From Lentzea kentuckyensis (GTDB lineage: Bacteria; Actinomycetota; Actinomycetes; Mycobacteriales; Pseudonocardiaceae): a DNA stretch of 64,000 nucleotides. Numbering within the stretch: the first letter of the stretch is position 1; every line of letters begins with the position of its first letter. The translations under genes and the position numbers were made by a program. The stretch spans positions 102,662 to 166,661 of the forward strand of contig NZ_MUYM01000017.1 in the NCBI RefSeq assembly GCF_002150765.1, read 5' to 3'. This document shows, one piece after another, positions 1 to 11,386 of the stretch. The notes below the pieces were generated by a model, which did no database searches, had not been told where the DNA came from, and saw only the letters and a program-made list of their open reading frames with translations.

Positions 1-107
1 CCATTGTGTGACGCCAAGATCAACAACATTCCCCGATCAGGTGGTCGTCGTTTCACGATTCGGTCGCGAGTAAGACGCTGTGGTAGACGCTCTACGCTCT
101 CCAACTC

Positions 108-1358
108 ATGGACGCCAATGAACTGGTGCGCGGATATCTGGTGCTGGGGCTGCGGCTCGGGCGCCTGGTGTCCGGGTTCGTCGACTCGTTCACCGGCGAC
201 CCGGCGCTGAGCCGCTCCGTCGACAACGAGCCGCGCCTCGCCCCCAAGGCACTGGCGGAGCACGCGCGGCAGCTCATGCGGGAACTTCCCGGCACCGACC
301 TCGCCGACCAGCGCAAACAGTTCCTCCAGGCGCATCTCACGGCGCTGGAGTGCACCGCACGCAAGCTCGCCGGTGAGCGCATCTCGTTCGTCGACGAGGT
401 CGAGCAGTACTTCCAGGTCCGCATCCGCCCCGGCGAGGAGGACGCGTACGCCCTGGCCCACCGCAAGCTCGACACGATCCTCGAAGGCCCCGGTTCGCTC
501 TCCGAACGCCTCCACGCCTTCCGCACGGCCGACGAGGTGCCCGTGCGCCGGCTCCAGGGCGCCGTACAGGCCCTTTCCAGTGCCCTGAGGGACCGCGTGC
601 GGCACAAGTACGCGCTGCCCGAGCAGGAGATCGTCGAGTACCAGGTCGTCACGAACAAGCCGTGGAGCGGCTTCAACTACTACCTCGGCGGCTACCGCAG
701 CAGGGTCGCGATCAACGCAGACCTGGGCCACCGCATGTCGAACCTGCCGCACCTGGTGGCGCACGAGTCGTATCCGGGCCATCACACCGAGCACTGCCGC
801 AAGGAGGCGGGCCTGGTCGCCAGGCGCGGCCACGCCGAGCAGTCGATCTTCCTGATCAACACGCCGCAGTGCCTGATGGCCGAGGGCATGGCGGACCTGG
901 GCCTGCACGCCGCGGTCGGGCCGGGCTGGGGCGGCTGGACCGAACAGATCTTCCACGACCTCGGGTTGCGAATGGACGGCGAACTGTCCGAAAAGGTGGA
1001 ATCGGCGACATCCGGCCTGCTCACGGTGCGGCAGGACGCCGCGCTGCTGCTACACGATCGTGGTGCGGATCAGGATGACGTGGTTGCGTATCTGCGCAGG
1101 TGGCTGCTAGTGCCCGACCGTCGCGCACGGCAGATGGTTCGATTTCTGGCCGACCCGCTGTGGCGCGCGTACACCACGACCTACGTCGAGGGAGTGCGTC
1201 TCGTGAGGGCCTGGCTGGACGTCCGCGCGGCCGGCGAGTCGCTCGATTCGCGGTATCTGAGGCTGCTGGACGAGCCTCTGGTGCCGAAATCACTCGAATC
1301 CCAGGTGAGGGACGGCGTGTCATGGCTGGCCCGCAACACCCAGGAGAACACCATCTGA
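108..1358 (+). CDS. DUF885 family protein (putative metallopeptidase-like)
   Basis: The protein is 416 residues long and soluble, with no signal peptide. Around residues 219-227 it carries the motif HESYPGHHTEH, an HE-x-PGHH-type sequence characteristic of DUF885 proteins. These proteins are thought to be zinc-dependent peptidase-like enzymes; activity is inferred, not shown. Many DUF885 proteins are longer (about 550 residues), so this is a short member. ATG 108 is the start that gives an N-terminus without obvious extra residues, but no strong ribosome binding site precedes it. It is followed by a 300-base gap before phoH. The physiological substrate is unknown. Confidence 0.8.
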   Translation: MDANELVRGYLVLGLRLGRLVSGFVDSFTGDPALSRSVDNEPRLAPKALAEHARQLMRELPGTDLADQRKQFLQAHLTALECTARKLAGERISFVDEVEQYFQVRIRPGEEDAYALAHRKLDTILEGPGSLSERLHAFRTADEVPVRRLQGAVQALSSALRDRVRHKYALPEQEIVEYQVVTNKPWSGFNYYLGGYRSRVAINADLGHRMSNLPHLVAHESYPGHHTEHCRKEAGLVARRGHAEQSIFLINTPQCLMAEGMADLGLHAAVGPGWGGWTEQIFHDLGLRMDGELSEKVESATSGLLTVRQDAALLLHDRGADQDDVVAYLRRWLLVPDRRARQMVRFLADPLWRAYTTTYVEGVRLVRAWLDVRAAGESLDSRYLRLLDEPLVPKSLESQVRDGVSWLARNTQENTI

Positions 1359-1665
1359 CCAGCTGGAACACGGCTGCGGTCACGTTTCGGTGAGCTTTCC
1401 GGCAGATGACAAGTTCGGATTCACCTGTGTGGCTTCATGCATACGGGGCACTCCCGCAGGTAACTTCGAAAGTGGCGGGACGCGACCACTGCGGACCGCG
1501 CAGGGAGGTCCTGATCGTGGCTGACAACGTCGCGAGGGGGCCGGCACCCGGCCCTCGTGGTCGACCTGCCTGACGCCGCACCGGCGGAAGGCAAGACGAT
1601 CAATCAGGGTTGTGCCTGGCCCAGCGAGGAGCGGACGCGGGTGCCGCGTTCGTGAGGGAGTTGCC
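1359..1665 (+). other. 307-bp gap with possible leader ORF (1517-1573)
   Basis: No standard gene is visible between the DUF885 gene and phoH. There is one feature of note. A GTG at 1517 follows a good ribosome binding site (GGGAGGT at 1503-1509, spacing 7) and opens an 18-codon frame ending at TGA 1573. Inside it lies a GC-rich stem (CGAGGG...CCCTCG around 1529-1553). In M. tuberculosis a small antitoxin-like ORF (phoAT) precedes phoH2, but it is larger and overlaps phoH2, so equivalence is doubtful. The frame could be a leader peptide or chance. Confidence 0.25.
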
Positions 1666-3051
1666 GTGAACGCACGACGTCCCGCGAGCCGTTCCTCAGG
1701 CTCAACGCGCAGTTCCTCCCCCAGGCGCAAGTCCGCCGCCCCAGCCCTCACCACATATGTGCTGGACACGTCGGTACTGCTGTCCGATCCACTCGCCCCC
1801 ACCCGGTTCGCGGAGCACGAGGTCGTGCTCCCGCTCGTGGTGATCAGCGAGCTGGAGGGCAAGCGCCACCACCCCGAACTGGGCTGGTTCGCGAGGGAAG
1901 CCCTGCGACTGCTCGACGACCTGCGCTTGCGGCATGGTCGCCTCGATTCGCCGATCCCCATCGGGGATCTGGGAGGCACCTTGCACGTAGAGCTCAACCA
2001 CTCCGACCCGGAGGTGTTGCCATCAGGTTTCCGAACGGACTCCAACGACGCCCGAATCCTCGCCTGCTCCCTCAACCTCGCTGCTGAGGGGCGCAACGTC
2101 ACCCTGGTGACGAAGGACATGCCGCTGCGGGTCAAGGCCGGATCGGTCGGCCTGCAGGCGGAGGAGTACCGGGCGCACGACGTCACCCTGTCAGGCTGGA
2201 CGGGAATGTCCGATCTGGACGTTCCACAGTCCCTGGTGGACAGCCTGTTCAAGGAGAACGTCGTCGACCCGACCCAGTACGAGGACCTGGAGCACATCGC
2301 GGAACTGCCGTGCCACACCGGAATCCGGTTGCTGGCGGGCACCTCGAGTGCACTGGGCCGGGTGACCGCGGACAAGCAGATCAGGCTGGTGCGCGGAGAT
2401 CGGGAGGCGTTCGGACTGCACGGAAGGTCCGCTGAGCAGCGGATAGCACTGGATCTGCTGCTCGACTCGGAGGTCGGCATCGTCTCGCTGGGCGGACGTG
2501 CCGGCACCGGAAAATCGGCACTGGCGCTGTGCGCCGGTCTCGAAGCGGTGATGGAACGCAGGCAGCACCGCAAGGTCGTGGTGTTCCGGCCGTTGTACGC
2601 GGTCGGTGGCCAGGAGCTCGGCTACCTCCCGGGTAGCGAGAACGAGAAGATGGGGCCGTGGGCGCAGGCGGTGTTCGACACGCTCGGCGCGCTGGTGAGC
2701 CAGGCGGTGGTGGAAGAGGTGATGGACCGCGGCATGCTCGAGGTCCTGCCGCTCACCCACATCCGCGGCCGCTCGCTGCACGACTCCTTCGTGATCGTGG
2801 ACGAGGCGCAGTCGTTGGAGCGCAACGTGTTGCTGACCGTGCTGTCGCGTCTGGGCAGCAACTCGCGGGTGGTGCTGACGCACGACGTGGCGCAGCGCGA
2901 CAACCTGCGGGTGGGCCGGCATGACGGCGTGGCCGCGGTGATCGAGAAGCTGAAGGGCCACCCGCTCTTCGCGCACGTCACCCTGACCCGCTCGGAGCGT
3001 TCGCCGATCGCGGCTCTCGTCACCGAGATGCTGGAGGACTACGCCTCGTAG
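1666..3051 (+). CDS. phoH2: PIN domain-PhoH ATPase fusion (PhoH2-like)
   Basis: This 461-residue protein joins an N-terminal PIN ribonuclease domain to a C-terminal PhoH P-loop ATPase. The PIN domain spans roughly residues 25-165 and has acidic residues in YVLDTS, ISELEG, SNDARI and TKDMPL. In the PhoH part, Walker A is GGRAGTGKS at 276-284 and Walker B is FVIVDEAQ. Mycobacterial PhoH2 proteins with this architecture act as sequence-directed RNA unwinding and cleaving enzymes. The same activity is inferred here. The start is GTG 1666, preceded by GAGGGA at 1654-1659. A longer in-frame reading begins at 1612 but lacks a ribosome binding site and only adds basic, disordered residues. A strong stem-loop follows the stop by 5 bases. 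Confidence 0.9.
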   Translation: MNARRPASRSSGSTRSSSPRRKSAAPALTTYVLDTSVLLSDPLAPTRFAEHEVVLPLVVISELEGKRHHPELGWFAREALRLLDDLRLRHGRLDSPIPIGDLGGTLHVELNHSDPEVLPSGFRTDSNDARILACSLNLAAEGRNVTLVTKDMPLRVKAGSVGLQAEEYRAHDVTLSGWTGMSDLDVPQSLVDSLFKENVVDPTQYEDLEHIAELPCHTGIRLLAGTSSALGRVTADKQIRLVRGDREAFGLHGRSAEQRIALDLLLDSEVGIVSLGGRAGTGKSALALCAGLEAVMERRQHRKVVVFRPLYAVGGQELGYLPGSENEKMGPWAQAVFDTLGALVSQAVVEEVMDRGMLEVLPLTHIRGRSLHDSFVIVDEAQSLERNVLLTVLSRLGSNSRVVLTHDVAQRDNLRVGRHDGVAAVIEKLKGHPLFAHVTLTRSERSPIAALVTEMLEDYAS

Positions 3052-3056
3052 GTGAG

Positions 3057-3107
3057 CCATGAACGGCGCTTTTGTGGACTTCAGGTCCACAAAAGCGCCG
3101 TTCATGG
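3057..3107. terminator. Bidirectional terminator between phoH2 and ABC permease
   Basis: A perfect 23-bp inverted repeat with a 5-base loop (TTCAG, 3080-3084) sits between two convergent genes. Arms are 3057-3079 and 3085-3107, and the core contains GAACGGCGCTTTTGTGGAC. Short T-runs lie within and after the arms. It can terminate transcription from both sides. Confidence 0.85.
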
Positions 3108-3110
3108 TTT

Positions 3111-3881
3111 CTAGTCGAGTGCGCGTTTCATGAAGCCGCGCAGCCCGACGCTGCCGAAGCCCGCGATCGCGACCACGAGCGCCAGCAACACGATCGGCAA
3201 CGGGATGTGCGGCACGTTCGGCACCAGCTCCGCGCGCATGCCCTCACTCACGTACGTCAGCGGGTTGAGCGCGCAGACCACCTTGAACCACAGCAGATCA
3301 TCGCTCAACGACCGCCACGGGAACTGCGCGGAGCCCGTGAAGAGCAACGGGGTCAAGATGACCGCGAACATGATGTTGACGCGCCGCGCGGGGACCGACG
3401 TGCCGATGACCATGCCGACCGAGCCGCCGGCGAGGCAGCCGAGGACGATCACCAGCAGCGCGCCGGGAATGCCCTCCCACGGCCACGAGACGTCGAGCAT
3501 GACGAACCCGATCGGCACCATCAGCACCGCCGCGAAGAACCCGCGGACCGCGCCGAACACGATCTTCTCCACCGCGACGAGCGGGATGGAGATCGGCGCG
3601 AGCAGCCGGTCCTCGATCTCGCGCGTCCAGGAGAAGTCGAGCACCAACGGCAGTGTGGTGTTCTGCAGGGCGCCCAGGAACCCGTTCATCGCGATGATGC
3701 CGGGTAACAGCACCTGCGCGAAGTCGTTCTGGACGTACCCGATGTCCCCCAGCACCTTCGCGAAGATGAAGAGGATGAAGAACGGCTGGATGATCACCTG
3801 CGCGAGGAAGCTCGGCAGCTCGCGGCCCGTGACGAAGACGTCGCGCCACAGGATCGCCTGGAACGTCCTGAGTTGGCTCAC
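3111..3881 (-). CDS. ABC-2 type transporter permease (DrrB-like)
   Basis: This 256-residue membrane protein has about six hydrophobic segments (for example VIIQPFFILFIFAKVL and the run around GIPGALLVIVLGCLAGGSVGMVIG). It is typical of daunorubicin-resistance type ABC-2 permeases. It starts at GTG 3881, overlapping the stop of the upstream ATPase gene by GTGA, so the two are translationally coupled. It would form the membrane channel of an exporter, but the substrate cannot be told from sequence. A longer in-frame reading extends into the ATPase gene and is rejected because its extra residues are low-complexity Arg-rich. Confidence 0.88.
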   Translation of the reverse strand: MSQLRTFQAILWRDVFVTGRELPSFLAQVIIQPFFILFIFAKVLGDIGYVQNDFAQVLLPGIIAMNGFLGALQNTTLPLVLDFSWTREIEDRLLAPISIPLVAVEKIVFGAVRGFFAAVLMVPIGFVMLDVSWPWEGIPGALLVIVLGCLAGGSVGMVIGTSVPARRVNIMFAVILTPLLFTGSAQFPWRSLSDDLLWFKVVCALNPLTYVSEGMRAELVPNVPHIPLPIVLLALVVAIAGFGSVGLRGFMKRALD

Positions 3882-4831
3882 CGAAGCTCCCTGCCGGTCA
3901 GGTGGATGAAGACGTCCTCGAGGCTGGGCTTGCCGATCGCGACGTCGCTGACGACGACGTCGAGGTCCCGCATCACGTTCAGCACGGCGGGCAGCGTGAT
4001 CGCGGTGTCGCTGTCGGTGTAGACGCGGAACATGCCGCTCACTTCCTCGACCCGCTGCACGCCGTCCAGTTCGGACAGTTCCTGGCTGATCTTCCCGATC
4101 TCGTGGCCGTTCAGACCGACCGTGACGCTGACCGTGTTGCTGCCGGGCAGGCTCTTCGTCAGCTCGGCCGGAGTGTCCAGCGTGAGCAGCTTGCCGTGGT
4201 CGACGATGCCGACGCGGTCGCACAGCTTGGTGGCCTCGTCCATGTCGTGCGTGGTGAGCACGACCGTGACGCCTTCCGCGTGCAGTGCGGCGACGCGTTC
4301 GTGGACGAAGAGCCTCGCCTGCGGGTCGAGCCCGGTGCTCGGTTCGTCCAGGAACAGCACCTTCGGGCGGTGCATCAGCGCGCGGGCGATCATCAGCCGT
4401 TGCGCCTGACCGCCGGACAACGTGTCGACGAGCGCGTTCTGGTGGTCCTTGAGACCCATCCGCTCGAGGATGTCGTCGGCGAGCTTCTTGCGTTCCACCG
4501 GCCCGATGCCGTGATAGGCCGCGTGGAACAGCAGGTTCTGCCGCGCGTTGAGCGAGCGGTCGAGGTTGTTGCGCTGCGGCACGACGGCGAGCAGCTGCCG
4601 TGCGCGCTTGGAGTCCGCGACCACGTCGACGCCCTCCACGAACGCCTGCCCCGAGGTGGGGCGGACGCGCGTGGTCAGGACGCCGACGGTGGTCGTCTTG
4701 CCCGCGCCGTTCGGCCCGAGCAATCCGAAGACCTCACCGCGGCGGACGGTGAAGCCCAATCCGTCCACCGCCGGTTTTTGTCCGATTTTATAGACTTTGC
4801 GGAGTTCTCTTACTTCTACCGCTTCGTCCAT
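3878..4831 (-). CDS. ABC transporter ATP-binding protein (DrrA-like)
   Basis: This 317-residue ATPase has Walker A GPNGAGKTT at residues 39-47, signature LSGGQAQRL, Walker B VLFLDEPSTGLDP and the switch histidine in TTHDMDEA. The C-terminal part (about 220-317) is the regulatory domain usual for DrrA/CcmA-type exporters. It powers the permease encoded immediately downstream. ATG 4831 lies 3 bases after the stop of guaB1, so the order guaB1-ATPase-permease looks like one operon. The transported compound is unknown; drug, lipid or polysaccharide export are all possible for this family. Confidence 0.92.
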   Translation of the reverse strand: MDEAVEVRELRKVYKIGQKPAVDGLGFTVRRGEVFGLLGPNGAGKTTTVGVLTTRVRPTSGQAFVEGVDVVADSKRARQLLAVVPQRNNLDRSLNARQNLLFHAAYHGIGPVERKKLADDILERMGLKDHQNALVDTLSGGQAQRLMIARALMHRPKVLFLDEPSTGLDPQARLFVHERVAALHAEGVTVVLTTHDMDEATKLCDRVGIVDHGKLLTLDTPAELTKSLPGSNTVSVTVGLNGHEIGKISQELSELDGVQRVEEVSGMFRVYTDSDTAITLPAVLNVMRDLDVVVSDVAIGKPSLEDVFIHLTGRELR

Positions 4832-4834
4832 TTG

Positions 4835-7082
<2,248 letters not shown>

Positions 7083-7092
7083 AGGCCCGACG

Positions 7093-7233
7093 CTATTGCG
7101 AGGCGTTGGGCGGCCGCACCCGATTTTCGCCGCTGAGCACGCGCTGGAGCAGCTCGTGTTCGGTCCTGATCACCCGCGCCAGCTCTGGCCCGCTGGTCGC
7201 TTCGAGGATGACCGGCGATCCGGATACGTCCAG
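7093..7233 (-). CDS. Possible small protein downstream of ligB (46 aa), unusual start
   Basis: After the LigB stop codon the same frame stays open for 58 codons to TAG at 7093. It encodes a protein-like stretch (SGPELARVIRTEHELLQRVL, helix-forming). The only reasonable initiation is CTG 7233, preceded by GGGGGA; no ATG, GTG or TTG exists in the frame. It could be a small gene using a CTG start, a stop-codon readthrough tail of LigB, or a decayed remnant. An ATG in another frame at about 7246 gives only a 25-codon peptide. Confidence 0.25.
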   Translation of the reverse strand: MDVSGSPVILEATSGPELARVIRTEHELLQRVLSGENRVRPPNASQ

Positions 7234-7266
7234 GTGAGGTCCCCCATGCCACCACGGGTAGCGATG

Positions 7267-8811
7267 TCAGGCCTCGGGATTCGGTTGTGCGGCAGGCAGA
7301 AGCGCCCTCACCTCCTCGATCGTCGTCGCCTCCGACGGGTCCTTGTCCGGGCGGTAGCGGACGACGCGGGCGAACCGCAGCGCGACGCCACCGGGGTAGC
7401 GCGGCGAGACCTGCACGCCGTCCAGTTCGATCTCGATCACCAGTTCCGGGCGGACCATCACCACCCAGTCGGTCTGCTCGGTCGCGATCTCCCGCAGGGC
7501 CTTGGTCTGCCAGGTGAGCAGCTCGTCGGTGAGGCCCTTGAAGGTCTTGCCGACCATCACCGGCGGGCCGCCGTCCGGGTCGCGGGCGCCGAGGTGCAGG
7601 TTCGACAGCCAGCCGCGGCGGCGGCCGCTGCCCCACTCGACGCCGAGGACGACCAGGTCGAGCGTGTGCACCGGCTTCACCTTCTGCCAGGCGCGGCCTC
7701 GTCGGCCGGCCGCGTAGGGCGAGGCCAGCGACTTCACCATCACGCCCTCGTGGCCCGCGGACATGGCCGCCGCGACCACCGACTCGGCCTCCTCGGGTGA
7801 CGCGTCCAGCACGCCGGGGATGACGTGCTCGCCCGCCACCTGCCGCAGTGCGGCCAGGCGGTCGCGCAGCGGTTCGTCGAGCAGGTCCTTGCCGTCGAGG
7901 TGCAGGCAGTCGAAGAAGTACGGGTGCAGCAGCAGCTCGCGCTCGTCCTGCGCGCCGAAGCGGCTCATCGTCTCCTGGAACGGCCGGGGCCTCCCCTCGT
8001 CGGTGAGCGCCAGGGTCTCGCCGTCGAGCACCACCGACGTGCACGGCAGGGCCCGCACGAGCTCGACCAGCTCGGGCACGGTCTTGGTGATCTCGCGCAA
8101 CGTGCGGGTGTAGATGTGGACGTCGTCGCCCGAGCGGTGCACCTGGATGCGCGCGCCGTCGAGTTTGTGCTCCACCACGCAGCTGCCGAGCTCGGACAGC
8201 GCCTCGTCCAGCGACTCCGCCGGCGACGCCAGCATGGGCCGCAGCGGTCGTCCGACCTCCAGCCGGAACGCCTCCAGCGCCGCCGCGCCGCCCTCCAGCG
8301 CGGCCACGGCGGTCTCGGGTAAGCGGCCGGACAGCATGAACGCGCGCCGCACCGTCTCGCCCGGCACGTCCGCCGCCGAGGCGATCGCGTCGAGCATGAC
8401 GCCCTCCAGCGCGCCCTGACGCAGCTCGCCGGTGAGCAACCGGCGTAAGAAGTCCTGCTCCGCCGCAGTCGCACGCCCGAACAGCGCCGTCAGCAGGTCG
8501 ATCCGGCGCTGCGCCGAGCCCTTGCCGGACGTCGCGGCCACCTCGGCGAGCGCGGCGTCGACCTCGGCGATCGTCAGCTCGGCCCGCGCGACCGGCGGGA
8601 CGGACAGGTCGACGACCGTGCGCCAACCGGCCCCGATGCGACCCTGCCGCGGCGTGCCTATGAGAAACGACACCACCGCGACCACGACGTCGGCCGTCGC
8701 CGCGCGCAGCAACGCGGACAACGCCTTGACCTTGGCAAGGCGCGACCGGGTCGCCGCCACGGCGGCCGACGTGTCGACTGCTTCGGAAAGGAGCACGGAC
8801 TCATGGTGCAC
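7267..8811 (-). CDS. ligB: ATP-dependent DNA ligase (LigB type)
   Basis: This 514-residue enzyme has an N-terminal DNA-binding domain (1-200) and an adenylation domain whose nucleophilic lysine lies in EHKLDGARI (K216). Further nucleotidyltransferase motifs follow, including LDGETLAL and GVMVKSL. The C-terminal OB fold contains DWVVMVRPELVIEIELDGVQ. Length and N-terminus match mycobacterial LigB (about 507 aa), which seals nicks using ATP and is a non-essential backup to LigA. ATG 8811 is chosen because the frame begins there. The gene lies head to head with a short secreted-peptide gene at 8887. Confidence 0.92.
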   Translation of the reverse strand: MHHESVLLSEAVDTSAAVAATRSRLAKVKALSALLRAATADVVVAVVSFLIGTPRQGRIGAGWRTVVDLSVPPVARAELTIAEVDAALAEVAATSGKGSAQRRIDLLTALFGRATAAEQDFLRRLLTGELRQGALEGVMLDAIASAADVPGETVRRAFMLSGRLPETAVAALEGGAAALEAFRLEVGRPLRPMLASPAESLDEALSELGSCVVEHKLDGARIQVHRSGDDVHIYTRTLREITKTVPELVELVRALPCTSVVLDGETLALTDEGRPRPFQETMSRFGAQDERELLLHPYFFDCLHLDGKDLLDEPLRDRLAALRQVAGEHVIPGVLDASPEEAESVVAAAMSAGHEGVMVKSLASPYAAGRRGRAWQKVKPVHTLDLVVLGVEWGSGRRRGWLSNLHLGARDPDGGPPVMVGKTFKGLTDELLTWQTKALREIATEQTDWVVMVRPELVIEIELDGVQVSPRYPGGVALRFARVVRYRPDKDPSEATTIEEVRALLPAAQPNPEA

Positions 8812-8886
8812 CCGAGCACTGACATTTTCTGGAGGCTCGGGCTAGGCTGGCCAGGACAACCGTTCTACCTGGGGGTTTATCACGCC

Positions 8887-9027
8887 ATGAGGGCTTTCAA
8901 GATCGTCGCTGCCGCTGCTCTGCTGGTCGCCGCCGTCGCGGCGCTCACCGGACCCGGCACCGGCGACCGCGAACACATCATGGGTGCCGAGGGCGACGCC
9001 AGCGTCCTGCGCGAGCACATCCTCTAG
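8887..9027 (+). CDS. Small membrane or secreted protein (46 aa)
   Basis: The frame from ATG 8887 begins with MRAFKIVAAAALLVAAVAAL, a basic start followed by a hydrophobic stretch typical of a signal peptide or single membrane helix. A short polar tail (GDREHIMGAEGDASVLREHIL) follows. A GGGGGT ribosome binding site lies at 8871-8876. A longer reading from 8803 runs into ligB and is not favoured. The stop codon overlaps that of the convergent MocR gene through the shared CTAG. The function is unknown. Confidence 0.6.
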   Translation: MRAFKIVAAAALLVAAVAALTGPGTGDREHIMGAEGDASVLREHIL

Positions 9028-10376
9028 GCGACAGCGACGTTCGCGATCTCCCTGACCGCCTCCCGCAGCCGGTCAGGGGTGAGCGACGCGTAGCCCAGCA
9101 CCAAGCCGGGCCACATCGGCGTGCGCGTGTACTGCGCCAACGCCCACACGTGCACGCCACGCTCCGCGAGCCTGCTCTTCAGCGCGAGATCGTCCGTTCC
9201 GTCCGGCATGCGCAACACCACGTGCAATCCGGCCGCAACACCGATCGGCTGCCACGCCGGCAGATGCTCCGCAACGGCCTCCAACAGCGCGTCACGCCTC
9301 TTCCGGTAGAGCGCGCGCGTCCGGCGCAGATGACGGTCATAACCACCCGTACGCAACATGTGCGCGAACGCGGCCTGCGGGATCGTTGCAGTCCCCATGT
9401 CGTTGTACTGCTTGCGTTTCACGATGCCCTCACGCAACCGTTCCGGCACCACTAGCCACCCGAGACGCAGCGCGGGCGCCAGCACCTTGCTCGTCGTCCC
9501 CTGGTACACCACGTGGTCCGGTGCGAGCGCCTGCAACGCTCCCAGCGCCGGCCGGTCGTACCGGTGCTCCGCGTCGTAGTCGTCCTCGATGATCAACGCG
9601 TCCCGCTCGCGCGCCCAGTCCACGAGCGCCCGCCGCCGTTCCGGGTGCAGGACCACGCCCAGCGGGAACTGGTGCGCGGCCGTGACGAGCACCGCCCTGC
9701 AGTCCGTTTTGGACAGCAGGTCGACCCGGATCCCCTTGTCGTCCACCGGAATCGCCACGGTGTTGAGGCCGTGCGAGCGCAACAGGTCCTCGCCGCCGAA
9801 GTGGCTGGGCTCCTCGATCGCGATGCTGCCGTTCACCATCCTGGCGGTGAGCTGCAACCCGTCCGCGGCGCCGTTGGTGATCACGGCATCTCGCGCGACC
9901 ACCGCCCGCACCCTCGCGAGGTAGTCGACGATCTCCCTGCGCAGCGCCAGCAGTCCGGCCGGATCCGGGTAGGCGAGGTCGTCGTCCGGCAGGTCCGCGA
10001 GCGCCGCCCGGTGCGCCGCAACCCATTCAGCGCGCGGAAAAGCGCCCAGTGCGGGCAGTCCGGGCCGCAGGTTGAACCGCCACCGCTGCGGCGGCTCCGG
10101 CACACCGCACGCACCGGCCGGCCCGAGGCTCGCGACCGTCGTCCCCGACCCGCGGCGACTGGTGAGATACCCCTCCGCCACGAGCTGCGTGTACGCCGAC
10201 GTCACCGTCCCGCGCGCCACCCCGAGCTGCGCCGCCAGGTCGCGACTCGACGGCAGCCGCGTCCCCGGCACGAGCCGCCCGTCCCGGATGGCCCTGCGCA
10301 GTTCGACCTCCACCCCGCGCCGCCGCTGATGCCCCGGCAACAGCAGCTCGCGAAAAGTGGACCAGTTCGCAGTCAT
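9024..10376 (-). CDS. MocR/PdxR-type transcriptional regulator with aminotransferase domain
   Basis: This 450-residue protein has an N-terminal GntR winged helix (LPSSRDLAAQLGVARGTVTSAYTQL, about residues 45-70) fused to a fold-type I aminotransferase-like domain. The PLP lysine is in GTTSKVLAP and the acidic motif is IIEDDYDAE. Such proteins sense PLP or an amino compound; PdxR in Corynebacterium activates pyridoxal phosphate synthesis. No pdxST genes are adjacent. The divergent neighbour is an EamA transporter with two operator-like boxes between them, so transporter control is the likely job. ATG 10376 is chosen over an upstream start at 10460 that would overlap the transporter gene. Confidence 0.88.
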   Translation of the reverse strand: MTANWSTFRELLLPGHQRRRGVEVELRRAIRDGRLVPGTRLPSSRDLAAQLGVARGTVTSAYTQLVAEGYLTSRRGSGTTVASLGPAGACGVPEPPQRWRFNLRPGLPALGAFPRAEWVAAHRAALADLPDDDLAYPDPAGLLALRREIVDYLARVRAVVARDAVITNGAADGLQLTARMVNGSIAIEEPSHFGGEDLLRSHGLNTVAIPVDDKGIRVDLLSKTDCRAVLVTAAHQFPLGVVLHPERRRALVDWARERDALIIEDDYDAEHRYDRPALGALQALAPDHVVYQGTTSKVLAPALRLGWLVVPERLREGIVKRKQYNDMGTATIPQAAFAHMLRTGGYDRHLRRTRALYRKRRDALLEAVAEHLPAWQPIGVAAGLHVVLRMPDGTDDLALKSRLAERGVHVWALAQYTRTPMWPGLVLGYASLTPDRLREAVREIANVAVA

Positions 10377-10406
10377 CGAAGTGGAGCTTAAACCTGGACC
10401 AGTTCG
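10358..10406. promoter_or_regulatory. Direct-repeat operator candidate for the MocR regulator
   Basis: The 12-base sequence TGGACCAGTTCG occurs twice in the same orientation (10358-10369 and 10395-10406), 37 bases apart, across the start of the regulator gene and the divergent promoter region. The first copy reads AAAAGTGGACCA, close to the AAAGTGG-type box reported for Corynebacterium PdxR. MocR regulators commonly bind direct repeats. Function is inferred. Confidence 0.6.
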
Positions 10407-10423
10407 GCGCAAGGCTCTGAGCC

Positions 10424-11386
10424 ATGAAACTTGGGGTGGCCGCGGGAGCGACAGCGGCAACGATCGTCGGTGCGTCGGTTCCGGTCACGGGCATGCTCGA
10501 GGGCTACCCGGTGCTGACCGGCCAGGCCATGCGCTACCTGCTGGCCGCCGCCGTGCTGCTGCTGGTGGCCCGCCGCCTCCCGATGCCCTCGTGGCGCGAC
10601 ATCCCACCGCTGCTGGGCGTGGTCGTCACGGGCATGCTCGGCTTCAACGCCCTGCTCATCGCCGCCCAGCAGTACGCAGAACCGGGCTTCGTGGCCGCGG
10701 TCATGGGCGCTTCCCCCATCGCCCTGGCCCTGCTGGCCCGCAACCGCTCCCTCGCCGCCGTGGTCGGCGCAGTGGTGGTGGCCGCGGGCGTGGTGGTGTT
10801 GTCCGGCGGCGGCGCGTGGCACGGCCCAGGCCTCGTGCTGGCGTTGCTCACGATGGTCGGCGAGGTGTGCTTCACGCTCTTCGCGGTCGGCGTGGTCCGC
10901 CGCCTCGGCGTGCTCGGCGTCGCCACCTGGACGTGCCTGCTGGCCGCGGCGATCGGCGGTGTGGTCGGCACGTTCGTCGGCGGCTGGCGGATGCCGGACG
11001 CGCGCCAGACGTTCGCGCTGGTGACGCTGGCCCTGCTGGTCACCGCGCTGGCCTTCGGCCTCTGGTACTTCGCCGTGAACCGCCTGGGCTCCGGCCGCGC
11101 GGGCGTGCTCATCGGCCTCATGCCGGTGTCGGGCCTCGCAACATCCGTGCTTTTGGGCGTACAGGAACTAACGCTCGTGTCCGTCGTTGGCGTCACGACG
11201 GTCGCACTCGGGTGTGGCATCGCCCTCTGGAGGGGGACGCACCACACACACGACTCGGCCGGGGTTCCCCCAAAATCAACTATAGCGAGCGGGTCTGACA
11301 CACCTGAGCCATCTGCCGCACCACCGTCATCGAGTTCCCCCGGTCAGCGTGCACCTGGTCGAACATCTCCTGTTGCGCCGCTGTGA
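10424..11386 (+). CDS. EamA/DMT superfamily transporter
   Basis: The 320-residue protein has about ten hydrophobic helices arranged as two EamA repeats, for example the segments around GYPVLTGQAMRYLLAAAVLL and AGVLIGLMPVSGLATSVLLG. It probably exports amino acids or other metabolites, as usual for EamA proteins. The last 60 residues (after WRGTHHTHDS) are polar, Pro/Ser-rich and overlap the convergent gene by 107 bases, so the exact C-terminus is a little unusual. It is probably controlled by the divergent MocR regulator. Confidence 0.85.
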   Translation: MKLGVAAGATAATIVGASVPVTGMLEGYPVLTGQAMRYLLAAAVLLLVARRLPMPSWRDIPPLLGVVVTGMLGFNALLIAAQQYAEPGFVAAVMGASPIALALLARNRSLAAVVGAVVVAAGVVVLSGGGAWHGPGLVLALLTMVGEVCFTLFAVGVVRRLGVLGVATWTCLLAAAIGGVVGTFVGGWRMPDARQTFALVTLALLVTALAFGLWYFAVNRLGSGRAGVLIGLMPVSGLATSVLLGVQELTLVSVVGVTTVALGCGIALWRGTHHTHDSAGVPPKSTIASGSDTPEPSAAPPSSSSPGQRAPGRTSPVAPL

